Of a DNA stretch of 64,000 bases, positions 32,290-43,037 are shown piece after piece. The notes under the pieces are model-generated. The model searched no databases, was not told the origin of the DNA, and was given only the letters and a program-made list of their open reading frames with translations. Position 1 is the first letter of the stretch. Every line of letters starts with the position of its first letter. Both the position numbers and the translations under genes were made by a program. Source of the DNA: Gracilaria domingensis (lineage: Eukaryota; Rhodophyta; Florideophyceae; Gracilariales; Gracilariaceae). The stretch lies in assembly GCA_022539475.1 (NCBI GenBank), contig VCMS01000234.1, forward strand, positions 1 to 64,000, given 5' to 3'.

Positions 32290-32530
32290 GGGATAGGCAC
32301 GGTGGCATCTTCTTTTGTGCCGCCGTTGCGCCGCTACGACGCGATGGCTGCTTCCTCTTCTGCAGCACCGTCGCCCCACTACGGCGTGACGGCGGTATCC
32401 TCCTTTTCACGGCCGTCGCGCTACTGCGGGGCGACGGCGTCATCCTCTGCAGCGCTGCCGTCGCAGCTCGGCGGCGCGACGGCAAGGCCTTCTTCTGGCG
32501 AGGCCGTCGCGCCTCACTGACTCGACGGAA
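32290..32530. repeat. GC-rich degenerate 45-bp tandem array
   Basis: About five units of roughly 45 bp share CCGTCGC.CTAC..CG.GACGGCG and a CTCTTCTGCAG-like end. The minus frame repeats a 15-residue pattern with core SRRSGATA, and the plus frame is equally open, so coding is doubtful. It lies directly 3' of ORF2 of copy A. A continuation with the same words (GTTCTTTTCTGG.GCGC) is at 32935-33090. Confidence 0.65.
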
Positions 32531-32558
32531 CGGCGACCGGCATTGTCTTCTCTGGCAC

Positions 32559-32931
32559 TATGGAATGCAAATGAACGATTTAATATTGGTTGCATTTGAC
32601 GTGATGCATAACAAGAATGCAAGGCTAAGTGCATGTAATGTGATGCATAACACTGGTTGCAATGTGCATTTGGACTTGGTTATCAACGTGTGATTATTCC
32701 AGAGAGGACGGTGCACTAAACACGTACTAGCTAGAGTAGAGTTATATTACGTATCATGAATGCACTCTAAGGATTTAGGAGAGAGCTACCTGCCTGGAGG
32801 CCTATATAAGAGGCTATAATTGCTGAATGCGCTTGGATTGACGGCCAAGCACAAGCATCCATAGACCAGCATGACAAAATCAACCTCAGTAAAGTGTGCT
32901 TAAATTCGCAAGTGTCTTAACCTTCTCTTAA
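32559..32931. mobile_element. Candidate insertion splitting the GC-rich array
   Basis: About 373 bp of AT-richer sequence interrupts the GC-rich array, with GCAC at both flanks (32555-32558 and 32932-32935). Inside are repeated TGATGCATAACA words (about 32601 and 32641) and a TATA-like CCTATATAAGAGG at about 32811. The look is of a small solo LTR or MITE, but termini are not resolved. Confidence 0.35.
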
Positions 32932-33090
32932 GCACGCGGCCGTCGCGCCTTGGCGCCGCGACGGCGCGCGAGGCGGCACCGTTCTTTTCTGGCGCGCACA
33001 CGCGTAGGGCGGCATCACGGCGGCGCGCCATCCCCACTGTTCTTCTCTGGAGCGCGGCCGGGCGGCGCGGTGCGCGCGTTGACGGTTGGC

Positions 33091-35039
33091 AGGAAGAGGT
33101 GACAGGAAAGTGCACCTGTCACGTTGCACTTTTCTCATCTCCCCGCCGAGATTAAAAAAAATCTTGGGTGGAGGCTGTGTCTTAGAGAGTGCCAGAAAAC
33201 AACCCTTAGAAGCGCCTACACAATAACCCAAACAAAAACCACCAGTCTCGATGTATAGAAAAATGAAATTTCTTTTGGCTGTGAAATATACGACAGCAAA
33301 TTACCGTCGCGCTGAGCCGGTCAATGACCAAGACCTTCCGACGTAAAAGTCATATTTTTGGAATTTGTTGAGCCTTCTTGTTCATTTTACCACGCTTGTA
33401 AAGCCCTTTCTTTTTGCGAATAAAAGGGTTTCACCGTTTTTGAAACTTTTATGACTGATTTGGGGTGTAACTGTAGTTCGCGAAAAAGGCGATAGGCTTT
33501 TTTCGTTTTTAAGACCTACCCAAATAAAAACCAAATTTAGTCAATGGTCGTAATCCGTCTCTACATTTTTAAGCTTAGAGTACTACCAAAAAAGCTGATC
33601 CAAGAGAAAAGCCCAAAACCACATTACAAATTTGCTAATTTTGTACAGCTTCCTTCAACGTTCATAAAAATCTATTTTTTTTTCATCGCGTTCCCAAGAA
33701 AGTAGTGTTGCAGTTTAATTTTGAAGCTAGGTGTAAGAAGTTTGGTCAGTTAGTTTGTACATAAAAGCGTCCAAGGTCTTCTTTTACTTAAGATTGGAAA
33801 ACCCTTTGGTAATCTTCTTCGTAATATGCAGAACACGAAAATACATGAAAAATATTTGCAGTTATAACTTCCATATAAAGAGTACAGACTTTTGTAAGCC
33901 GCAGTAGAGCTGCTCATTTAATATTAGTAACGTATAAAGCATTTGTCAATAAGGAAATGACTTGTTATGGAACACGATATACTGCACAACAAAACTGTTT
34001 ACCTTTTAAAACACGAGGGCCGTATAAAGCTGGGAGATCCGGGAAGAACATGCATGAGACCGTACTGATGGTATTAACTGCATGGACATTTGAAGTTTGA
34101 TGAAGTGAAGAGAAACATATATTGTCAAATTATATTTGTTTTGAGGTAGACGATTTATCACGTTTCAGAAAGAAAATTCATCTTGTAATGTTTTTCGGAT
34201 TTCCATTCTAGCAAGCAGACCTCTTAAATTTCTGGACCTTGCAGGAAACTACGTTCGTTTTCATAAAACGGCCATGTCGGCAATAGAAATAATAAATTCA
34301 ATGTTTGTAAGTTTGTAAGTTTTGATAGAGTGATGTGACACAGGTGCGTACACGTGGCAATACCCATGCAAATTACAAACATCGTGTTCTATTTCACAAA
34401 ACATCTTGCAAACGTTCGCGAATATTGGCAAACATTTCAAATATTCCCGAACATCCGGAAATGCGAATATTCGGAAACGAACAAAAAGAATGTACCGAAT
34501 ATTGACGTATACGTTTGTTCACATCGTACGATCTCACGTTCGGTAAATATCCTCGTTAATGCCGTCTAGATCCTATAGAGAACGCAGACGTACGTCAATT
34601 AGTTTTGCTATATTCGCGCGCTAAAGAGCCAAATTTTCGCGAATATAGGGGAAATTAAGAAATGTAGAGAGCGAATACTCCGGCTACAGAGAAGTTTGAC
34701 GTAATTTAAGCTAGTAGTACAAAAAACAATAGTTTGGCTTCCACATAACACATTTCGTTAGTTGGTGGAAGGACTAGTGTCCTCATAAAGAACATTAAGA
34801 ACTCGAATATTCGCGAACATTTTAATGTTCGCTTGAAGGAGGCAGTAAGTTTGACCTCGCGTTTGCCGCACATTGACATATATCAAAATAATTTACAAAT
34901 TTAGGAAAATTTGTCACGTATGACAATGTACAAGTTGTCAAATGTTCGCTTCTGACAGTTCGTAGTACACGAATTCTGGTTACTGGAATTGTTTTTCTTA
35001 TTTAATTATAACGAAGAGAATATATATTTAAGTACACGC
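33091..35039. other. AT-rich stretch without genes; palindromic words near 34400-34840
   Basis: No supported gene. From 34410 to 34840 the words CGAATATT and GAATATTCG recur, and GCGAACATT / AATGTTCGC forms a perfect 9-bp-stem hairpin at 34814-34833. The rest holds A/T runs only. Confidence 0.4.
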
Positions 35040-35870
35040 ATTTCCGCAAGCTCCTGAGAACAATTTGCTCCCATTCTGCAAAGAAAACTGTACTACGTTT
35101 GCCACTGCGAAGAAGCAAACTGAATGTAGGGAACAATTGTGACGAAAGTTTTATCGGAGAACGTTGAATTTCTTCAAGAGATGATTCACAGCTTCATGCC
35201 GAGCTCTAATTCGAGAATGAGTTGTTTGAAGACTAGACAGTACACTTTGAGAACCTAAGCATCTTCCATCATTATAACCATCATCCGTCAAAATCTTTTC
35301 GTAGGGCAAAAGTTTTGACTTCAACGTCGCCTGAAATATCTTAATATCAGGATGAGACCCACAAGGATAGCCTCCATTCACCCATATCAAAAACCCGGTA
35401 TCGAATCGTAGTGCAATCTCATATCGCAGTCCGGCTCCTCGAAATTTATGCGAAAACCAGACTGATGAAAAAGGACTGGGTTCATTGTTAGGGCAGTCAG
35501 TACAGTCCAAAGACATGTAAAAGGACCTGAATTTAGTCGAAAGAAAACGATCAGAAAATTTTATCTTAAGTACAAACGTTAGTATTAGTGTGCTCTTTGA
35601 ACAGAAATCAGCTTTTGCTTACGATTTTCATATCTGCAATCAATCTCACAAATATCCAGCACCATTTTCGGAATGTCTTCTCTTCGGCTCCACAAATAAT
35701 GTGGTTCACAGATTCGGCGTTGTACTGTTTCAGAAATAAGAGTGCCCAGAGCAAATGCTTTGGTTGCGCTCGTTTCGGTAAATTAGATCTTAACTGATTC
35801 CATATCCTGGAGCATACAATATAATATGTTCCAAATAAACTAATGAATCTTCGACTGACCTTTTCGCTTC
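35040..35870 (-). pseudogene. DDE-superfamily transposase remnant (DDE_Tnp_4-like), copy 2
   Basis: Reading the minus strand, the N-terminal part is FGTYYIVCSRIWNQLRSNLP then PKHLLWALLFLKQYN (about 35860-35700). A 96-bp stretch at 35622-35527 begins GTAAGC and ends TTCAG and looks like an intron, though the phase across it is not clean. The catalytic part follows in 35516-35151: SLDCTDCPNNEPSPFSSVWF (first Asp), GGYPCGSHPDIKIFQ (second Asp), ILTDDGYNDGRC (third) and RIRARHEAVNHLLKKFNVL. A shifted frame continues with NFRHNCSLHSVCFFAVANVV to about 35040. Frame changes mark it as decayed. It is closely related in layout to 19640-20560. Confidence 0.65.
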
Positions 35871-36318
35871 TCCGGTATGAACAGGGACCACGAATGAAAG
35901 AAATGCTCTCTTAAATTTTCGAACGTTGGCCAGATTACTAGCCATCTTTAGTAACTGACAATGAAGCAAGTTAGCTGTACTGCTTCTCCGCAACAATTTA
36001 TAGTGGAGTATCAATGCAATTGAAACCAGCGCAGCTCTGCCTTGAGATGCTTGTTTAGATCGTTGCTGCACAAATTCATTCCACATATTCATTAGACCTA
36101 GAACATTATTTGTAGATTTCTTCCTGAATCAAAGGGTGATTACAGTTTGCCATTTGATCCAGAAACGAAAATTATATCTCTCAAAAAAATGAAACTACTG
36201 TAACTCAACTCCTCTAATATATCTATATTGTAATTGATCAAACTCAACAAATCAATGTAGCACGCTGACATTGAGAGAAATATTTATCATATTGTAGATA
36301 TCTAGGCCGTACAGGAAC

Positions 36319-37800
36319 TACTCAAGAACGGCAGGGGGTGCAACAGTGGCGTCGTCAGATTCCGCCTCATCCGGGAACAATAGAGATTCCTTACCAGCAG
36401 TTTCATTCGCTTCACTATCAGCTTTGAACATTTCCGACACAGCAGGATGTTGAGCCTCGGTATTCATAATATCATCCATCACTCTAGGTCTTCGCCGTTT
36501 GCAGGATTCCTTCCTTTACGCACTGCGCTTCCTCTCAGAGTAGATACCAATTGTATATAACCTATTTTTCCACCTCCTGAAAAACTCACCATCGGCAGTT
36601 CGTAGAGGATTCTTCATAACATGATAATTAGTAAAAACTAAACAAAATTTGAAGAACATGTCCAAACTCGAGCGCTCCCATCTCCACTTTGATCCAATTA
36701 AAGACCAGAGACTCTGCATTCGTCCAAAGTAGTTTTCAACAATTATTCGATCGCTAGCAATAGAGCGATTACGACGGCACTCCGCATAATTTAGAAACCC
36801 CTTCTGTGATGTCTTCTTTCCAACAATACAGCGTAACACCCGCTCCATTCCAACGTATCCCTTGTCCATCAAAACCGCCCAGGTATCAAATGATCTTTCG
36901 ACTTCACCATTAAGGTTCTGCAATGCTTCATCTTCCGCCTTCTTCTGTAACGCTTTGTTATGGAAGCTCATATTCTTCTGAAGAATCGTAATGTCAGCAA
37001 CTGATCCTGGATGAGGTTCAGAACAAATAACAGCTAGGCCGCAGGGCAGAACGGATACTTCCACTTTTTGCCAATAAAGCTTGTGCTTTCCACTATAAAA
37101 CTTCTTTCCATCTTCCATAGAACAGAGTGGGCGATTTCCGTGAAGGAAAACTACATCGGTATCGTATCTAGTGTGCGGATAGTTCGAAAAGTGCTTGTGC
37201 TTAGTTTCTACACACTTCATAGAGAACGATTGCTTTATTTCCATAACATAATCGACATAATACTGTATCTCAAACGTGCGGACGAAGTTGGTTACTGCCT
37301 TCTGAAAAGAAGTTGTTTTCATGCGGAACATACGGGCCAAATGATGCCAAGTACCTCCCACTTTGCACACTGTTAGCGCAATAAATAACATGTCGAAGCA
37401 GGAAATCGAAGACTTTTTGCCTCGGCCTTTCTTCCAACCGCGTGCTAAAAATTTTTCCGAACGATTGTACAAGTACTGAAGCTGACGCCTGTTGAAATTT
37501 GTCATTCGGATTATTGCTTGTTCACCGTCAAGTTCAAAAATTGTGTCAAAGATGGGATGTTCTGACCCATTATCTTCGTCAGATTGCTCAAACGGTTCAA
37601 ATGAAAACTGTTCCAGTTCCGATCTTCGTGCTTCTTCAACATCGTTGATGTATTCCAGGGCTTTTTTGGCGTGCTCTTTGTCGATTGCCCTGACTAGGAT
37701 TTGTAAAAGAAGAGTAGGAATATGGTCGAGGATGGAGCTGAGGTCTTGGACTCGAGGTGTTGATCGATTACCGATGTATTTACTAATAGGTACTTTACTT
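36319..37800 (-). CDS. Harbinger-type DDE transposase, nearly intact
   Basis: The ATG-started frame is 37505-36516 (329 residues), but the same frame is open upstream to about 37800. That extension has charged sequence (LDHIPTLLLQILVRAIDKEH), so a missing upstream exon or lost start is likely. Downstream, a single TAA at 36516-36518 separates it from an in-frame acidic tail ending at about 36319. Domains: a helix-rich N-terminus (SCFDMLFIALTVCKVGGTWH), then the DDE nuclease. YDTDVVFLHGNRP gives the first Asp, HPGSVADITILQ the second and VLMDKGYVGME the third acidic position; KGFLNYAECRRNRSIASDRI then IIVENYFGRMQ is the conserved C-terminal helix. It would cut and paste its own element. No terminal repeats were identified. 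Either the stop is natural or the copy is just one nonsense mutation from full length. Confidence 0.7.
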
Positions 37801-37812
37801 CAGAATGTCTGA

Positions 37813-39904
37813 CCATTACACTATTTCGCAACGTAATGTCAATAACTAAACTGTATTTGATATCTATATTGAATTAACAATTCAGAACAACTTATATAAA
37901 GATGTTTCTATCTCCTGATGTGTGAGTTGTATTAGAATGGTGTCATGTATTTCGTAATATTGTTACATCTAACGAGAAGTCCACGAATAACAGTTTAAAT
38001 CTATTGCCCTGCTAAACAATACAAATTTACGCTAACCCTAGTTTGAGGCAGTCGTTGCTGTGACAAGCACCTGGAGAGACCGGGAAATCGCAAAAGTTTC
38101 TGACTACTGGCAGACATCATCTTTTGCACCAATCACTGATTGTGAAATATATGAAAAGAATTAAAATTATTACACCACTTGTACTTGTACTGCATCACAG
38201 TGTAACGGTGTGTGTGAGGAAGATTTACATGTTCATCGAGGGAGATGTCGGGAAATGTCGACATTTCGAAGGTACTCCTTCGGCAAAACCAAAACGTCTT
38301 TGGTCATAGTTTGCTCGATCTTTTACGTTCAAGACAAGACACAATTTACTCAAGTGTATTAAGTGTGATATAGTACATATCGGGAGAAAACCCAAAGCGG
38401 TCTTGAGGCGACGGAGTGGGTTGCGGCTCGAGGGAGCGACTGTAACGAATCGGTACGGGGAGTAAGGAGGAAGCACCGGGCGGTCAGCGGAGAGAGTGGG
38501 CGGTTGGTATCACCAAGCACGTTCAGGAGCGTGCGTAAGGGTACGAACGGCCTAATAAACCTTATAGTACTTAGCCTAACGGTCTGTCGGTAGCGCTACT
38601 TGACGAACAAGACGTACGGCAAAGGGTGCTTGGTGTTTACAACGTGAGGTCATGGCGAGGTTGGGGTTCGCCTAAATATCAGGTAAACCCGCCTCTGTGC
38701 GACCTCTAGATACTAACTTACAGTACTATACTACGCCCGTCAACGTCCGACTGGCACACGTGTCCTACGTACGCTCCCAAGTACGCCTGGGTCCAACGTC
38801 CGATGCGGGGACAACTACGCGTAGAAGTAACCGCTCGGGCCAGCTCTACGCGTACGACACGGCACTCCCCACAACCCACTCCGTCCGCGGCGATCAACCA
38901 GATCGTACTATACGACATTAAGTTCGAGTATAGTACTCTGTTGTAAAGCTAAACTGGACTAATTTGTAATGAAAGTACGCCGTACTTAACACCGCTATGT
39001 AGCGATAAAATCGTTATTTTACGAGTCTTTAAGTGTAGAAGTTTGAACTGTAATATATTATTTGCAAAAGAAAACATGGGTTGTCTAATAGAACTACTTC
39101 AATACTACCGTTATACTATTTCTTAGAAACTGACAAGCTCTTGCTCGTGAAAGAAGTAGCATACCAATTTGATGATATTTCCGAAAATACGACTCTTACC
39201 GGTTACTTTGGTGCATCTTGCTACTGCTGACAAACCACTTGCGCTGATTTGCACCAAAAAGAGGCCGTTGTATACTGTGAGCCTTTCCACCGCTACAGTA
39301 AAAATTATCAAAATACTGCACCGTCATTCGTCAGAAATGCTTGACAGTCAGATCTGTTTATTAGGCCACTTCCTGCTCTCTCCTGTATGTCTCAGGGAAC
39401 ATACAGGAGTATTGCTCGATTGCAGATTAGCAGAAACGTTTTTAAAAGAAGGGTAAATCCCGAAGTAAAGGGCTTTTTCTATAAATCGTTGTTTGCTTGA
39501 ACAATTGACATTATTATCGAAAGCCTTGCAAAGAAATTGTGAAGATGCTGCTGCTTCTTGTCTTCAGTTTACCGATTTGTACAATAACATCTTTCTTTTC
39601 GTGTGTGAATCTTTGACATGGCAATGATTTCCAGCTTCCAAGGTTAGTTTCATGAATATATCGCGTAGAGCTGATTCGTGAATGCAAAGCTTTTACAGAT
39701 CTGATAAGCAATGATGAAAATTTTGGGTTTTCAAATCCGTTGTATTTCAAGTTTCAGTTGTAAAGTTGCAACTTCGCCTCACTATAAACTCGTAAATTTA
39801 AATTCTTGTTTTATTTTCAATCAGGTGGTGCATTAGAACTTGTATTTCTCTTTCACGAATGTCAAGTCTCAAAAGACGGGTATGTACTACTTTGCATTCA
39901 AGGA
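37813..39904. other. No gene; CG/TA-rich block at 38330-38940
   Basis: Most is AT-rich. From about 38330 to 38940 the composition changes to CpG- and GTAC/CGTAC-rich sequence with no credible frame, resembling an inserted repeat. A perfect 11-bp-stem hairpin (CTCCTGTATGT / ACATACAGGAG) sits at 39380-39409. Confidence 0.35.
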
Positions 39905-39909
39905 ATATC

Positions 39910-40763
39910 TGTAGAGCAAAACGCCCTACAGAGGGATGCACCGAGGTGTTTTTCATAGTATGTTGATCCGTTACCGGCTTCGACACCTCATGTTATAAGA
40001 GGCTACTGTAGTAGTGGCCCTATCTTGGGGTATGCCTAGGAAGGGTAGTGTTTCTGCACACGTGTGCTGAGTTGGCCCGATGCCGGGTGCGCCGTGGCAA
40101 GCCTGCCACGGTTTCACACGTGTAGGATGTTGGCCGGCAGCGCCGGATAGTTAGATATTTCTACTTGATATTTTCAAGTGCCCTATATAGGTGGCGGCGC
40201 TTGCCGCCTCTGTACGGGAAGTAAACCTCAAGGAAGCTTCTGGCTTTGACTTTCTTTCCGCTTGTGAACGGTCTTCGTCCCTAATCGGTCAAGCCGCCAC
40301 AATTCCGGGCTAGTCATCCGACCTCTACCACTGAGGAGTTCTAGACCGTCGTTACGGGACCTTTTTTTGTTTCTTTGTTATTATTTCCGTCATACGGCTC
40401 TCGTTTCTCTGCCCTGTTACACAGGTTTTTGCCCACTAGTCTCGGGACTTATTCCCGTTTATCACTAGTCAGTGCTCCGCAGTGCGGCTCGTTTGCTGAT
40501 CCCCTGTTGCTCCCTACCGTTAGGCTGGATACCTCCACTCGTTGTGGCTCGCCGGAACATCTGGATACCTGCGCCGACTCTTCCCCCTTTCCTCTGACTG
40601 CACGTTCAGATCGGGCCACCTGGATTTACACCCGGCATCGCGCTGGCCCTGTCAAAGGGTTCTGCTGCTGCATCTACCTTTATAGAGAGCAGGTTTCGAA
40701 CACCCTGTCGGTACGCTTTCCGCGACGCGGCTCTTGTTTGCCCACTCGTGGGATTGCACTACA
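39910..40763 (+). repeat. 5' LTR of the gypsy element
   Basis: 854 bp, beginning TGTAGAGC and ending CTACA (TGTAG / CTACA inverted ends). It contains a palindromic TATA-like CCTATATAGG at 40182-40191, likely the promoter. A perfect hairpin CCGTGGCA / TGCCACGG lies upstream at about 40091-40110. A pyrimidine-rich segment (TTTTTTTGTTTCTTTG) follows at about 40360. It matches 49179-50032 and the solo copy 53761-54612 throughout. Confidence 0.92.
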
Positions 40764-40766
40764 AAC

Positions 40767-40779
40767 TGGTCTCCCGACC
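40767..40779 (+). promoter_or_regulatory. Primer-binding site
   Basis: TGGTCTCCCGACC begins three bases after the 5' LTR. TGG complements the CCA end of a tRNA. From memory, CGGGAGACCA is the 3' end of yeast tRNA-Tyr, so a tRNA-Tyr primer is possible; this was not checked. Confidence 0.55.
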
Positions 40780-40927
40780 TAGAATCGGCTTTATTGGCCA
40801 ACAATCGTTGGAGTTGGTTTGTTTGTTTGGAGCCCAGATATTTGGGAATATCCGTTCTTACGGTTCTTTCATTGTCCGTTTTCGGAAGTTGTTTTGGTTG
40901 CCAATTCGCCGAATGTGTCGGTGAACG

Positions 40928-42936
40928 ATGTCGTCTCGTCGCAGGGGTGGCGCGCCACGTGCCACTTCTGTGCCAGGTTCGTCCGGCTCGCCGGGAAGTC
41001 TGCCTCCGCTACCGAAGGACACCCTCGAGAGCCCCGGTAATGGCGCTCCAAAATCGGCTTCCCGCGGTCCCCGTTCTGATAACGGGACCTCACTCACTCG
41101 TGGGCCAACTGAAACCGCACCTGCGGCTGATTCCGCCGCAGCGGTTGATGTTATGTCGTCGCGGTCCGACGAGTACACCCTCCCTGAATTAGAGGCTCAG
41201 GTTCGCATCCTGCAGAACTCCCAAGTGGGCCTCATCCGGGATATTACGAAACTCCAGCAACGCTCGATGAAGCCGGTGTCCGGGATGTTTCGAGCGACGT
41301 CCGTGATTTACTGTCTGATGTCAACCAGCTTATGGAACACCGACAGGTGTCGGCTGCCCTGCAGGAGCAGGCTTCTGCACGCCTGGAACGCCTGGCTACT
41401 CGTCAGGAGACGGTCGAGCAAATCATCGTATCTGATGCTGTTGCGCCGGGAGCCCCAGTTTCTGAGGGTTCTCAGCACTCGCGCCGTTCCCGGGATCGTC
41501 CGGCAAGGAAGAAGGTCAAGGTTGAGTCTGACTCGTCTTCTTCGTCCTCTTCAGAAGAGAAAGCCCAAAATGTAAGATCTTCATACGACTCGTCGGACAG
41601 CGAGAACGATCGCTCTCGCCAGCGTCCTTCCCGTTCGCGGGCTGCTGAAGCCACTTCTGGTGTTGCACGAGGCCGTACGAAAGGACGGAGACACCTTGGA
41701 TTGAAAGAATTGAAGCCGATAAACCTACTGTATCAGAAGCTGCTATCGTACCGATATTATCGGCTTGATGACACGACGCCACAGAGAACCTCACGTGGGA
41801 CTGGCAAGGTGCCGAATCATCTTCGACAAATGGATCTCACGCTAAAGCCCCACAAGTTCTCTGGGGAAGATCCAATTCTTGTCTAGGATTTTCTTGGCCG
41901 CTTCATGGCGAAAGCCGATGTACTTCGGATGAGTGAGGCACAGGCCTACATTGCGCTGCCGTACTTTTTGACGGGCGTAGCCGAAGATCAATTCAATTCG
42001 GTCCGTGGGTCATCTCGCGCCTCCGAAGGAGGAGTTACGTGCTGGCCGGAAGCGGTACAATATCTCCTGCGCTCTTACGCGACAGGCAACGCGATACAAG
42101 GTTCTATACTCGCGCTGCGATACAGGAAGCAAGGAGCCGATGAGTCGGAAACCGTTTATTTTACCCGCCTCAACAAGGCTTTCCACAGATGTGGCAACGT
42201 GTTCTCCGCAGCTGAGCGGTGTACGATGTTTTTTAATGGCTTGGACCGATCCTTTCGGACGTTGGTAGCCCGTTATCGGGAGAACAAACGCCAGATTACC
42301 TATCTGGAACTCGTACAATTTGCCCAAGCTGAGGGGGATGCAGCTCGCGCACGCGCTGGTCTCAAGACGCGCACGCGCCGCCTCCTTCATGTAGAAAGCT
42401 GGGACTCTTCTTTGCCTCTATTGCGAGGTTCGGTTCAAGGGGGTTATGACAATCTACACCTGTTACATGCTGATGGTTCAATGCCGACTATGGAGTTGCC
42501 GTCAACGACGGAGCCGTCTACTGCTGACGTAGACCCCGCTCTGTACACCGGTCAACACGTTCCGGCTTTGCACGTGCCACACGCTGGTGGATATCGCAGT
42601 CAACGCCCTGGTTGGAGGGATCCCTATCCTCCAGGACAGGAGCGCCGTCAGCTGAACCCGGATCTTCTCCGGCACCTTATTTGCCACACCTGTTACAGGC
42701 ATGGACACATCGCTCCGAATTGTTTAATGCACATACGGGATATAGCGAAGATCGTGCCTCAATATGGGTCGTTGACGCCCGCCGAACGGGAAGGCGTTCC
42801 CGACAATTCGTATCTTCGTGCGAAGGCGGAGACTCAGCCTGGAAACCAAGAAACGGTGCCATCGAATGGTGGAACTGTAGCCGCTCCTTCGGAATCGAGA
42901 CCTCCGCAGATTGGCGGCGAAGCTCAGAAAAACTGA
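40928..42936 (+). pseudogene. gag: gag of the gypsy element
   Basis: The head (MSSRRRGGAPRATSVPGSSG, Pro/Ser/Gly-rich) is in one frame. Near 41270 it shifts to the frame holding a coiled-coil-like stretch (DLLSDVNQLMEHRQVSAALQ) and a Ser/Glu-rich region (41500-41660). A TAG at 41884-41886 interrupts the capsid-like domain. The domain then continues with FLGRFMAKADVLRMSEAQAY and YFTRLNKAFHRCGNVFSAAE, the retrotransposon gag fold. The nucleocapsid knuckle CHTCYRHGHIAPNC (C-X2-C-X4-H-X4-C) lies at about 42688-42729. Gag forms the intracellular particle and packages the RNA. This copy has one frame change and one nonsense codon. Confidence 0.85.
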
Positions 42937-43037
42937 TCATGGGAGCCTCCAGCAATGGAGAGGCGCCCCCAGCGATTGGGTCTAGCCCGCCTGAGACTGA
43001 GAAGCCTCGCTAGCCGGTCACAATCCTTTCGAGGAAG

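Larger units (their letters stand above)
29032..32530 (+). repeat. Dispersed repeat unit, copy A (two-ORF unknown element)
   Basis: Copy A runs from TGTGGACGCCATTTT at 29032 through a G/A-rich leader, ORF1 (29726-30367), a spacer and ORF2 (31573-32090), into a GC-rich 45-bp array. It is collinear with copy B (51806-54790) over the whole length, once the two unrelated solo LTRs are set aside. The edges are set by the shared start and the loss of similarity around the GC arrays. No LTR, TIR or transposase was recognised, so the type of element is unknown; a multi-copy gene family is an alternative. Confidence 0.65.

Noticed and set aside
32220-32693. 157-codon plus-strand frame in the GC-rich array
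   Set aside because: Several frames are open at once because of a 45-bp period without a stop; no evidence of a protein.
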